A stretch of 64,000 nt of DNA from Sinohyriopsis cumingii. Taxonomy: Eukaryota > Mollusca > Bivalvia > Unionida > Unionidae. Every line of letters starts with the position of its first letter. The stretch's first letter is position 1. Made by a program: the position numbers and the translations under genes. The notes under the pieces were generated by a model. The model saw only the letters and a list, made by a program, of their open reading frames with translations, had not been told where the DNA came from and did no database searches. Below are positions 45,267-56,689 of this stretch, piece by piece. The stretch lies in contig CM068827.1 of the NCBI GenBank assembly GCA_028554795.2, positions 73,178,809 to 73,242,808 of the forward strand. Reading direction: 5' to 3'.

Positions 45267-46908
45267 CAGTGTATCCCCCAGGAGGGTAAAACTGAGGGTA
45301 AATAAAACCTTGGTGTCGGAACTGGGGGTCAAATAAAAAATGTAAGGGTCAAAAATGTACTGACAAATGTTCCGACTCATATTTTTTAGCTTGAAATAGG
45401 ATAATGCAACTCGCGCGGCATACTCTCTCTCTCTCAAAACATACAAATAAACCAACATGCACAATTAACAAACAAATGCATTGTCCATTCAAAGAATAAT
45501 TTTATTATTTCATTTTTCTTTTAAAGTCGTACTTTTAACAGTCTCTTTATAATCTTTTTGAAGCAATAATATAGACCAACACATTACATACAAGCCAATA
45601 CAAAATGCCTAATAAATCTTTTGTAACCAGATGGCAGTTGATTTACTGCTTGTCATGAAATGTGTACTATCATCGGTTTCATTGTACTTCGTCTTAGAAC
45701 AAATTTATCCAAAAATCAAGGAGGCTAATGATTCATCTTGTTTCTAATAAGCTACATTTGAACTTTAAGATCTCTATTTTATTGCAGCAAAGTTAAAAAC
45801 CAACAAAATCTGCATTGACCCCCTGACTTTGTAATCCAAATAAACGCATTTATTTCGGCTAGTTTACTGATTTCTTTGTTGTGAAAGAATGTCTTGGGTT
45901 ATAATATGTTCTCCAGACATACTGTGGCAAATGAAGACAGATTTTTAAAAATTCTTAAACCCTGTCGCGAAAGGATTATTCACTTTTGCAGTCCTCGCAA
46001 TGATGCGATCATAAGTCACACCGGTAATCCTAATGGATCTGCTGTATTCCAGTCAAGGGAATTATTTTTTCCATTTTTCATTAAAATTAGATTCACAGTT
46101 ACACTTTTGTGTTCTGCTTCTTTCACTTCTTTGCTACTGATTCTTAGTGCACTACGTTTTAATCTTGAGGTCACTTTCTAGTGCAACAAGCATTGAGGTT
46201 AAACATAAGGACGACATTTTGCTGAGCTCGATGGAAATCTCGCGAGATTAGGGGAAACTACTCCGTCATAACATTGCCTGTGCTTGTCTGGTTCCTTATT
46301 TCGTATGTGCCCGGCGTTGCACTCCGCTTTACGAATAGAGGAGTGCAATGCAGGCAGTAAACAAAGCGCGAAACCAGTCAATGCCTATGCTGGAAGTATA
46401 CACTATGCCACCCTTGTCCAATGCATTGGATATTAAATAAATCCTGATCGCATTATGCGAATCATTTTCTGGACCTGAATGTGTTCGAAACTTGTGCTTT
46501 TAATTCCGCACCAAAGAGTCAGGTGCTAATTTTAGTAACGAGTGTTCCAAACTCAAGACTGTTAAAGGACTAAAATTCCATTAATAAAACAATGTCTCTA
46601 TATTTTCACTAACATTTAGGATAAGCTCTCAAAATATTCTTTTTCCTAAAACATAACTTACATTATTAACCAATCCTGGTCAGCCAAACCCATAGATACT
46701 CTATTTTATGTTCACCCATTTCCAGGCAGGTTCCCATTTTTCCATGTCATTAGTACCATGTGTCCTACAGCGTCAGAGAATTAAAACTGGCTGGTGAAGC
46801 ACATCTGTCCCATTCATACATATGTTCAGGTGTTGATGTTCCAGAAATATTAGGTTAGTACACCCTTTTCAGGAAAAAGTTGTTTGGATTTCGACACCAG
46901 TAAGATAA
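45266..46908. other. No gene; one hairpin
   Basis: AT-rich with a more GC-rich island at 46200-46420. That island holds an inverted repeat: gcgttgcactcc (about 46314) pairs with ggagtgcaatgc (about 46340) over a 14-nt loop. No gene recognised. Confidence 0.5.
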
Positions 46909-47028
46909 GCTTACATGGCATCTAGCATAATTGGAGGAAGACAAACCACAATAAAAACATTGGAGTACAGGACACAAATGGCAAGCTTTCTCACATAAAT
47001 ACATTGGCCGAGTCCGAGACTCGAATCT
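46909..47028 (-). mobile_element. SINE family B relic
   Basis: The reverse complement keeps scattered family B blocks in order: gattcgagtctcggactcgg, ttatgtgagaaagcttgcca, ttcctccaatta and gccatgtaagc. The head and tail are lost. Confidence 0.55.
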
Positions 47029-47399
47029 TATTAATTTTTAACTTTACAAGTATATTATAACTTCAGATCTGCTTGTACATACTAGTCAATTTAATGAGAT
47101 GCTCTGGTATATGGTGTTAAATCGTACAAGTAACTTAATTAAAAAGTGACAGGAAGTATTTGCTTCTAGTCTCGCTCGCATGAGGTGGTAAGTTCTATGA
47201 CTTGCAACATATAAAGACAGAGCCTTAACTTTCTCTACTAGTCTTTTGATCATGTAGTTAAGCTCTTTGTTTGTCAGAATGCAACGTAGTGGCTTGAGCT
47301 ATGGTGCATACAGACAATTTTGCTCTGTTGTTGTTGGTTTGTGAAAAGAAAAAAAGACTTCGCAGTTACCGTGGGTTCATTGTTATTATTAGTTTTGTC

Positions 47400-47531
47400 T
47401 TCGTGGCGTAGGAGGAAGAGTGTTGGCTTTTTGTAAAGTGACAATAGGGGGATTTGTTGCCTTGCTTACTGGAGTCAGGACACACAGCACATATACGCGG
47501 ACATAGGTGAGAATGCAGTGATCGGAAATAA
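47400..47531 (-). mobile_element. SINE family B relic
   Basis: On the minus strand, ttccgatcactgcattctca, cctatgtccgcgtat and later cttcctcctacg match family B in order. It is heavily diverged; the A box end is missing. Confidence 0.45.
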
Positions 47532-49479
47532 ACATTCCTTTCTGGAAACAAGTAGATAAATACATCATTGACTTTGAGAATATTACTGAAAACTTGCAGT
47601 GGCCAAAAGAGCATTGGACTTTATTATTACAAGGTGGACTTATTCGCTACAGTGTCTGTACAGTTGATTAAGAAGTGGTTACTGACTATATTTTGAAGTA
47701 ATTAGTACCTGAGGCATATAGACAAAGACTTAGAAATTCTACAAAAGAAAAGGGACAAAACTCTGTCGAATTTGCAATTGATTGATTGTAGTTTTAAGGC
47801 GCACCAGCACTGTAAGGCTATATAGCGCCATAGGAAATGTTATTTACAGTTGATAAAAGGTTTATTATCCACAAGCGATGATAACATTAGACAGTTAAAA
47901 TCAAAACGATGAGATGGTTTGGGTAATATATAAAGCTTTCTGATCAACGGGCAATGTAAATAGTGCATGTTAATAAATATTTAGATGAAAAGTACTTAGA
48001 ATGAACTAATCTATGAACATTAAAAATATACTCAAAGAGATAGCATAAACGTTATATCTTGGAATAAATGTTTACTTTTTTCAAGAATTTTAAAATGCAA
48101 AAGACGTTTATTGTATTAAAAAGTTCCTTCATGTGATGAACTTTCTAGCAACGATTGCTCAGCAGTAAATGGTTTATTGCAAGAAACGAATTCAGTTGGG
48201 TCTTCGCCTTTTAGCATGTAGGAGTTGGTTATATAAGTATGACCAATACTAATTCTTAAACGACTACTTCGTCCCTAGGGTTGAGTCTGTGGGAGTTTGT
48301 TATTCATTGCATCATTCCATGATGCCCGCCACTTGAGACGTAAAGACTTTTTGATACTAATTTTAAAATCAGTGTATGGTATTCTAAAATCAGATGGATC
48401 TAGGGACAAAGCCATGTTTGCAGCGCAATCAGCTTTCTCATTATCTATAATACCAATATGGCTGGATAATCAACAGTATACTATATCGTGGAAGGTACAC
48501 AGCACGGTATGTTTGATGAGAATATTTGTCAATAATGGGTTTTCCAATTTTGTATTGTGAAATGACTGTGTTGATGATAGTGAGTTGGAGAAGATGCTGC
48601 AGTTTGAAGAAATACGGTTGCTATCGATCTATTGCGGAACAAAGACTAATTCTCGGATTTCGGCTAAGAAAATAAATTTACCATTTGATAAGCGAATTTT
48701 TGTTGCGTTATTTCCATGAACCAAGGCAGCAGCAGACTTTTCCTCATCGTGTAAATTCGTGTATAGTATTTAAAGTCAGCGGTACGTTCTTGATAAGCGC
48801 TGTGGCGTAAAAAGTACTTTTGAGGCTTCAGAAGCCGGGAGGTGTTTGGGAGATGGACGTCGTCTGGATTTTAGATAGATCAATATTTGTATTGTCAAGG
48901 CTGGATGATATTCTAATGTCGAAAGTAGGTATGGCATTTGGTTTTTATTTTGGTATAATATTTTGTATCTGAGTTGAAATTCAGCCGAAAAAGCAAATTC
49001 AGAGGGTTTAATCTCAGTTTGTGCGCTTACTGTATCGAAACCATTTCTCTACTTTGTGATAAAGGTGGCTCTTTATCTTGATCGAGAAGGCTTTCAAGTG
49101 GGTAAGTCAAAAAATGCTCCCAGACCGAGTCTTTTCCCTTGATGGTGAATTGGGTCAATAATATGTACAGATTACTTTCTGTCTGAACTGTAAGCAAATC
49201 AACCATAGTCCAGTTTGGTGCGAATAAAAGTTCTATATAAGTTAAAGATGAATTTTCTATCAGCACCCCAGAGAGTTTGAGCTACTACTTTAAGTAGATT
49301 TAGAGAGTTCAAGTAGTTACCTTTCAAGCTCTTTCAAGCCCTTTATGTGTGGAATAAATGTAAGTTTTCTGTCGACGATAATACCTCAAAACCTTGTTTC
49401 CTCAACCATTGATATAAGTGTTGCGTCCAGCAAGAGTATAGGTTCGTCATGATGTCTTGGTAACTGAAAATATGCGTAA

Positions 49480-49960
49480 ATGCCGTTTATCATTTCGAGA
49501 ATTTGAAACCGTTACCATTAACCCAATTTTGAATATTGTTTATGTTTTGCTGTAGTTGTCTTTCAATTGTATGCATGTGCTTTGATCGATGACATATTCG
49601 GAAATCATCAACGTACAGGGATCAATCCACATCAGCAGCCAAAAAATTGGTTATGCTATTAATTTTGAGTTTTGAAAAACGTTACAGACATGATGCTACC
49701 CTGGAGCATACCCATCTCTTGCTCGTACATATCAGAGAGGATGGAACCCATTAGTACCTTGAATTCCCTGTCTGATAGAAAGTTCGATATGAAATAGCGC
49801 AGACGGCCTTTCAGACCCAGTTTAGACCCAGCAGTTCGTGCAGATCATTCATTATTCCGTACTTCCAAGTTTTATCACAGGCCTTTTCTAGATCTAGATC
49901 TAGATCTCTAGATCAAAGAAAACCGCTAATAAATGTTTTTTTCTTGATAAAAGCATCGCT
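49480..49960 (-). pseudogene. Reverse transcriptase of I-like LINE copy 2
   Basis: Motif C SLYVDDFRICHRSK (about 49580-49622 on the plus strand) and the FISYRTFYQTGNSRY-type motif region match copy 1. Motif A is disrupted around the AGATCT expansion near 49900. Several shifts; inactive. Confidence 0.8.
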
Positions 49961-50967
49961 AATAAATGTTTCCAGTCTAACCAGGTGATATTTGGTGCTC
50001 TGGCCATATCGAAAGCCGCTTTGAAAAGGAGATATTACATTATTAGTCTCCAACTACCTTACAAACCGAGAATTGATTATTTGTTTCATTGTTTTACATA
50101 CGCAGCTCGTCAGAGCGATGAGACGATAGTTGAAAGGATCTGTGCTATAATTACCTGCTTTGGGAATAGGTATTACTCTTGTTTCTTTCTAAGTTTGGGT
50201 ACATTAAGAGTAATCAACCAATTATTGAATATTTTCAAAAGCGGTATTAATGATGGTTTTGGTAGGTGTTTCAAAAACTGGTAATGTGTTCGTCAGGTCC
50301 AACGGATTATCCTGGGTCTTGTTCAGAGCTTCCGTAAGCTCCAATAGTGAAAACGGTTGATTATAACTTTCTGTTTTACTGGATGTAAATTTCAACCGTG
50401 TCTTTTATTACTGACTTTTTTATCTTCGGAAGGCGAATGGTATTCTAAAACCAGTATTTAGACAATGAGGAATGTTTGAGAAACTATCAGCAAGTATCTT
50501 TGTTACATAATGCTTTTAATTTAAATGGTTATTGTTTAATTTCAGATGTCGAAAAGAACTGTGTTTTCCTTTTCCAGTATTTTTCGCCGATTGTGTTCCA
50601 TACTTTCTTCATAGAGGAATGAGACTGTCAATCAGAAACGTATATTTTGCATTCTTTGATGGTGCGGAGAGCTTTAGCACGAAGAATAAGGTATTTACTT
50701 GAGTGTTCGGGCTTCGGACGAATATTAAAATTTATTAGTGTGTCTCGAGCGTTGTCTAATAGTTTCTTTACATTCTTTAGTGAGCCAAAGATTTTGGGCC
50801 CTTTTACAGTTCGATGAGGACTTGGGAATGGATTCATCTTCAATCTAGATTCAAATAGAAGTAAATTTTTCAATAGGGTCATTAACGTTCAAAACGGTAT
50901 CCCTGTTAAGCATAGTTTTAAAAAGTGCTTGAACCTTGGCCTAATCGACCTTCTTTAAATTCCACTG

Positions 50968-51560
50968 TCATATTCCTTCATCAATCGTAGAATTAATATT
51001 CTTAAGAGCGATTGAGCGATTAAGTGAATGAGAACAAATTTTCAAATCGATACACGTGTATATACTCGTTCCTGGATGCAAATACGTCGGCGATTTGGTT
51101 CTATATAAACACAAATCATGTCTAGAAATGAACTCTACTACTTTTTGGCCTCTCTCACTTATATGACTTGATCCCCATAAACTGTTATCGGTATGAAAAT
51201 CCCCGATTAGACCAAATGGGGTAGCAGGTTGGTGTTTGGTGGTATACAAATGGAACAAAAGGTAATCGCTCAATGTATAGTGACGTTTACAACAATGCCT
51301 TGCAAATCTGTTTTTAAGGGGATGACACCATGAAGGGCCCTATTGTTCAAAACAACGGAAACTCCTCCTGATGCCTGTCAACATTTTTAAAATAGGTGTT
51401 AAACAGGGAGTAATTTCTAAATGTGATATTATCCGTATCTGTTAAGAATGTTTCCTGCGGCATATTACTGCAGGATCACGATCATTTAAAAGCAAAATAA
51501 TATAATTGTAGCTGGTTTTAAGTCATGGATAGTTCCATTGGATGATGTTGTTCTTCATTA
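50968..51560 (-). pseudogene. Endonuclease of I-like LINE copy 2
   Basis: The open part 51273-50968 reads FGLIGDFHTDNSLWGSSHIS (catalytic GDF..N..WG box) then HPGTSIYTCIDLKICSHSL, matching copy 1. The N-terminal start IQWNYP lies near 51540. The SDH box seen in copy 1 is lost here by a deletion near 51020-51040. Confidence 0.8.
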
Positions 51561-51984
51561 TGGATTTAAAGTGGAGATTGTATAATTAGGTTAGACATTT
51601 CGCGGGGGTATCTATGTGCTTATTTATCTAGGGAAAGTACGGGGTTATAGTTTTTGGTTATAGGTCTGAAACCACCTTGAGCACATGGAGCAGTTTCTTC
51701 TGCATCCATGTGCTAAATGTCGCCTAATCAATTTTACATCTTTATGACATCAACAGACCCGTTTTGCTGCCTGATTGGTGGTGACCACTTGGTGGTTGTT
51801 GTTTGAGCAGTTGTTGCATTTTTATGGGCTTTGTTACGTAGCGTGTTTGAGCTTGAATGTACATCAGTTGGGTTTGTTTGCGTTTGTTCGTCAGTTCTTT
51901 AGTTGTTTTGGGATTGTTCTTCACTACAGTTGAGAAGGTTGGGCCGGGGAAGGAAGCTCATGCTTGTACAAGTTTTCTGGCCTC

Positions 51985-52236
51985 TTAATAGGGGATGTTG
52001 GAAGTGTACTTTAGTCTTTGTATTTCCTTCTCTTGTGTCCAGGATTCACAAGCCTTGGAATTGGCGTTGTGCTCCTTTCCACAGTTGACGAAATACGGAG
52101 TGGCTCTACGCTCTGATTCCCGATTAGAATCGTCTCCGCATCGGCCACATATTTGGCTTTTCGAGCATCGGTCATCATGATAGCCATATTTCTGACACTT
52201 GTAACATCTAAGTGGATTTGGTACGTATATCGCCAC
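51985..52236 (-). pseudogene. ORF1 zinc-knuckle region of I-like LINE copy 2
   Basis: VPNPLRCYKCQKYGYHDDRC, then CGRCGDD, VNCGKEHNANSKACESW and EKEIQRLKY are the tandem CCHC-type knuckles and the trailing basic helix of I-group ORF1, which bind element RNA. The second knuckle is degraded. This whole region is missing from copy 1, where the L2-like LINE sits. Confidence 0.88.
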
Positions 52237-53487
52237 CTTGACTAGTAAAAATCAAACTTTGACTAGTTTAGGAATTGTTAGTTTGTTGAAGGTGAGTATA
52301 ATGGTGTTGGTGTCCTGCAAATTGTTGTTCCGTTTAATACGAATTCTTCGGACGGCAATGACACCTTCATTTTTATCCCTTCTGATGACTTTTGTGTCGC
52401 TGACTCCAGTCAAGTAACGACAACGAATGATGCCTTTAGATGTATTTAATGATGTGTGAGCGAAACAGGCTACTATAATATCGTGAAATGTCTTAATTTT
52501 ATGGATATTCGCAGTATTGTCTTTTCAACTATAAATGATGATAGTGCGGCAAGTGGTTTGCTTTCATCTTTGGATTTGATGACCACGAAGCACTGAAACA
52601 ATTCCACGCCACATGGTTCATCCTCAGAGTCTGATAGAGTTTTATTTCTATTGAGTTGATTTTATTTTTGTATTAGTTTTCCAACAGTATTTTGTTTTTG
52701 TTGTTTCATCACACGTGCTCGCCCACCCGCCAAGAAGTCTAACAAGGGGATACTTGTCAAGTGCCAGGGATACAAAGATGGTAAAATTACCTCTCGATTG
52801 ACCAATTAAGCCTACGTCTTCTAGGTAGAAAAAAAAGAACAATAAAGAGGAGAAAAGTAAGGTTTCCTCTGCTTAGTCGCCTCTTACGAAACGCAGCTAG
52901 GACACGTCGAGCCAATTCTACAACACCGGACCTGCAGTAATAGTGGAGAGAGGAGGGAAATTCGCAATGGAGAAAGAACAATTATTTCATAGGTGATGAT
53001 CAGCCAGGAAGGTTAATCAAAATTACGGTAACCTCAGACAACTCGCATTTAATTGAAGAGTTCAAGAATTGCATACCTAGTGATGTTAGGACCGCTCATC
53101 CTTTGTGAAAAGTGGAAACCTTGAAAATGCTGAAAGTTCACCTGACGATTTTCCCTTGACTCATAAGGTTTCATTTGTCAAGTTCTTCCTTAAAGCAATT
53201 GTTTGATAAAATTCATTTCATTCTCATACTAGTACTTCAAAATCTCAATCTGCCACAATGGTTTGAAATCAGACATCTCATAAGATTGATCATAAATTCT
53301 TACCTCGTTCTCCGTGCACTTACCGTAAAAAAGAAAGGGCGTTTTATTTAAATAAGCAACACGATAAAGTCATAGCTATTAAAAATGCTCTTACTTCAAA
53401 GAGGTCAAGGTCACAGTCTTCTATTGAAGGTAATACATTTCTTTGGTCAGGCAAACACCAGTCTAATTCTATTTTGCAGACTTAATC

Positions 53488-53810
53488 ATGCCATACTGTT
53501 TTATATCATTTATTGGTGATTCTTCGAAAACTATCCCTATTAAGATATTGAGAGACATAGGAGATATTAACTATCATGTACATTGCCTTTATATCAGAAC
53601 TCTTCGAGTAAAAGTGTTCTTTTATCAGGAAGTAGAGAGCTGCTTTATCAATGTTTCTCTCCATTGTGTTAATTTGGAATCAGACTTACTTTCAGGACCC
53701 GTGACTATCGGAGCAGTTATTTGTTTATGGAAAGTATTAATTTACTACTATGTAATGACCTAGCTAGACATACGGTCGTGGTTAATCTACCAGTATCTGA
53801 CAAATCTTGT
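53488..53810 (+). pseudogene. Gypsy protease remnant
   Basis: KTIPIKILRDIGD is the position of the catalytic DTGA, here changed to DIGD. It is followed by INVSLHCVNLESDLLSGPVT and a degraded LLGNDLA strand, then SDKSCLG after a shift (about 53795). The pattern matches the aspartic protease of Gmr1-like pol. Confidence 0.7.
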
Positions 53811-54399
53811 TTGGGGCAATAAGTTGGTTAAACTGATATTGAAATCCTGAATTGTAGCCTGCGTGTGCAGTTGCCAGAGTCATGTCACAAATATCTCTTG
53901 GTAATCTTGAAGAGCAGGACATTATTTATTTTGCTTACAATTTCAATGAGGTCACCTTTGTATCTGGTATTGATCAATCAATAAGTATTGATCACAATGA
54001 CTCACGTTTTGCTTGTCATTCTCCCAATTCTTCTCAGGGTAATAAAAAACTCACACGTTGTCTACCATGAACAAGCACCTGAGATTTCATGTTTATTGCA
54101 AAGGACTATCAGTGAACCTGTAGTGACACAGGTTCCAGGTTGTTTCTTTGTAATAATGTGGCACTTATGAGAAAATAGAGAGCATCTAAGGTGACGAGTG
54201 AACACATAGGTATAAAGCTGTCGTTCCGAAGAGGTCATATCGACAATACATTCAAGGTCTAGCCCGTGAAACCCATTGGCCTTTCATTTATGAGTCAATA
54301 AAGACTTATCAAAAGATCTTGAATGATTTATATTCGCCAAAACTGCGAAGTGATGTTTCTGAATACTATATACTAAAGATCTTGCCTTGTTTAACAAAT

Positions 54400-55230
54400 G
54401 GTAGAAAAATCCTATTTTAAGATCCATAAGGCACATTTGCAACCTGTTCCTGAATTCGACGAACAATAGGTCCCTTATTTAAGATCAAGTCAGGCAACTC
54501 ACACTTGTTCATCATAATATGTGCGTCCACAAGGTTTTTCAGAGGCGATTCCTTTCAGACATATTAATATTACAATCATTGCAAAAACTATGGTAATGTT
54601 TTTTCACAATTTTCCAGTCTAATCAAGGTCAAATTTATGTCCGAAATTGTCCAAGAATTCGAGCATGGATTACACATCAAACGGTTTAAATCGTCCGACA
54701 TTTGCCATAAAAAATCAAGTGGCTTTAGAAAAATCCTTCAAACTTGAAAGAATGTAATTTGTCAATTTGCTATTCTTTGCTGTTAAGGAATCAGTTAATC
54801 AGTTTTAGTCTTTTGAACTGGGATTTGGACATTATGTCCGTGGACCACTGAAGTTATTAATAAAGAAACATCTTTAAAGCTTCACTCCAGTGAAGATTCA
54901 AAGATTAATCGTCATGACTGTATCTCTGATTTCAAATGTAAATTGCCAGACGTTTGTGAAGTAGCAGGAACTTATCTTCACACAACAGTTAAAAATGAAA
55001 TGATAAAGTATGACAGAATTACACAGGAAATGAGTTATTAGCCTGGTGAGAAAGCTCTGGCTCTATTGCTTACATTTCGAAATCTCCTAGGGCTACGTTT
55101 TATGATCTTTATACAGTTGAAAAGAAAGTAAATAACTCGCATTACATCATTAACATCCCAGGGAGGCGGAAACATAAACAACTTTGTCATATAAATAGGT
55201 TAAAGGGGTATCTTGATGGAGATAGTACAG
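54400..55230 (+). pseudogene. Gypsy integrase remnant, upstream of RT
   Basis: Snippets in different frames: HKAHLQPVPEFDE (about 54430), FSEAIPFRHINI (54536-54571), QSNQGQIYV (about 54615; the catalytic Asp of QSDQGSNF is Asn at 54621-54623), FAVKESVNQF (about 54780), FELGFGHYVRGPLKLL (about 54814-54861), and the C-terminal YTVEKKVN, NIPGRRKHKQLCHINRLKGY (about 55105-55210). Clearly an integrase ending, followed directly by the RT region. Confidence 0.78.
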
Positions 55231-55479
55231 TCAATAATTCAATCAATTTAATTGCACCTATCACATAGAGTGAGGATGTAAACAGTGTGATGCAATCTGA
55301 CTTTGCTTTAACAGATCTTCAGAATTCAGAAATATTATGCAATATGGACCAGAAACTTTGTCATCTACAACCATATATAAGAGTGAACTGAAATAAATAT
55401 TACGTGAAAATGAGTATTTGTTTCCTGATGTTCCAACAAAAACAACTAAAAATATGTCATGACTTTGAGATTGTTGATT

Positions 55480-56400
55480 ATACACCTGAGTTACAGCGTT
55501 CTTACGGGATGGATCATCTCAAGGAGGAATAGAGAAAAAAAGAAATTCAATATTTGCTAGAGAGTGATGTTATAAAAATTGGCAATGTAACAGCAGTTCA
55601 CCATTTATTCTTATGCCTAGACCAGATAACATGTCACCAAGTTTGACATTTTGAAAGGATTCTGAAATGGTGAGAGTAAAATAAATTGTGGCATTTGTAA
55701 CTTCAGACTGACTTTATCAGTATTAAGTGATGACTATCGGTTAACATTATAGGGTTTAATGAACTTGATACCATCTTGTTTAGATAAATGTGATGCTTAA
55801 ATTGATGCCATCATCATCTAAAACGATACATGGAAGGACAGCTTGGAAATCATTACGAAATTCGTTGATCTAATCAGTGATTCAAATCTGACCATTCAAT
55901 TAAAAGTGAATTTTACCGCGTTTGTCACAAACGTTTTTGGATATATTGTGGAACAAGGTCGAGTTAAAGATGTAGAAATTAAGGTCAAGGCTATATCTTA
56001 TTCCAAGTGCCTGTTAGATAAATATGAACTGATGAAATTATTGGGTGCGGCTGACTATTATTTCCTTAAATTTGTCCATAATTTCTAAACATCTGATAAA
56101 TTTGTTGAGAATGAAATACAAATTGGTCTGACAAATGTCAGGAATTTGTCGACAAATTAAAGGATCTGCTAAGAGAAATGCACCCGTTATTTCAGTTTTG
56201 CAACATTTTGAAGCGTGTGTTACTGTATTCAGTTATCACAACGGCCGTTCTTTCATTACAAAAATGAAAATAAAAAATCAGAGATGGCTGAAGTGGTATT
56301 TGATGCTGCAGGAATACAACAATGACATTGGGCACATCATTAAAAAAGATAATCTGATTTATTTCAGTTGCAGTATTTCTTGTACAGAAGCAATATATTA
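55480..56400 (+). pseudogene. Gypsy RT and RNase H remnant
   Basis: The RT start has KEIQYLLESDVI (about 55540). The YIDD box is broken to stop-IDA (TAA at 55798-55800). Further on are LVEF-type connection sequence, FGYIVEQGRVKDVEIKVKAI (about 55935-55994) and ELMKLLGAADYYFLKF. RNase H is represented by LQHFEACVTVFSYHN and KNQRWLKWYLMLQEYNNDIG with HIIKKDNLI (to about 56360). Domain order and pattern are unmistakable, but no part is functional. Confidence 0.8.
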
Positions 56401-56549
56401 CGTTTTTTATAGCTTTGTTTAGTTAGGCTGAGTGTCATTCATCAGGCATCTTCCTATTTAATTTTAAATATTACAGTATTACATGCTTACTTGAGAAATA
56501 TTTAAAAGAAATCTATTGTATCAATCATTATTCCCTTATGTATAGACGT

Positions 56550-56686
<137 letters not shown>

Positions 56687-56689
56687 ATA

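Larger units (their letters stand above)
47776..52953 (-). mobile_element. I/Nimb-like LINE, copy 2 (near full length)
   Basis: Aligns by eye with copy 1 (29531-36018) along its whole length, same strand, but without the L2 insert. Right to left: 5' UTR (52953-52640), ORF1 with zinc knuckles (about 52600-51950), endonuclease (about 51560-50930), RT (about 50500-49380), RNase H (about 48830-48400), and a 3' end ggcgccttaaaacta plus an (AATC)n tail (47788-47776). More indels and stops than copy 1, so older or less constrained. A CTAGAT hexamer expansion lies at 49886-49914. Confidence 0.9.
53005..56400 (+). mobile_element. Ty3/Gypsy element of Gmr1-like order (PR-IN-RT-RH), decayed
   Basis: Recognisable in order: gag/SCAN-like LIEEFKNCIPSDVRT (about 53045), protease region (53488-53810), integrase (54400-55230), RT (55480-56095) and RNase H (56130-56400). 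In ordinary Gypsy elements integrase follows RNase H; here it precedes RT as in Ty1/copia, which defines the Gmr1-like group. Stops occur every 50-150 bp. No LTRs were found at either edge. It starts within about 60 bp of the 5' end of I-like LINE copy 2. Confidence 0.8.

Noticed and set aside
53005-56400. Interpretation as two separate Gypsy insertions
   Set aside because: Same strand, continuous spacing, and the integrase end leads directly into a pre-RT linker, so one Gmr1-like element is simpler. It is kept as a refutation test because no LTR was found.
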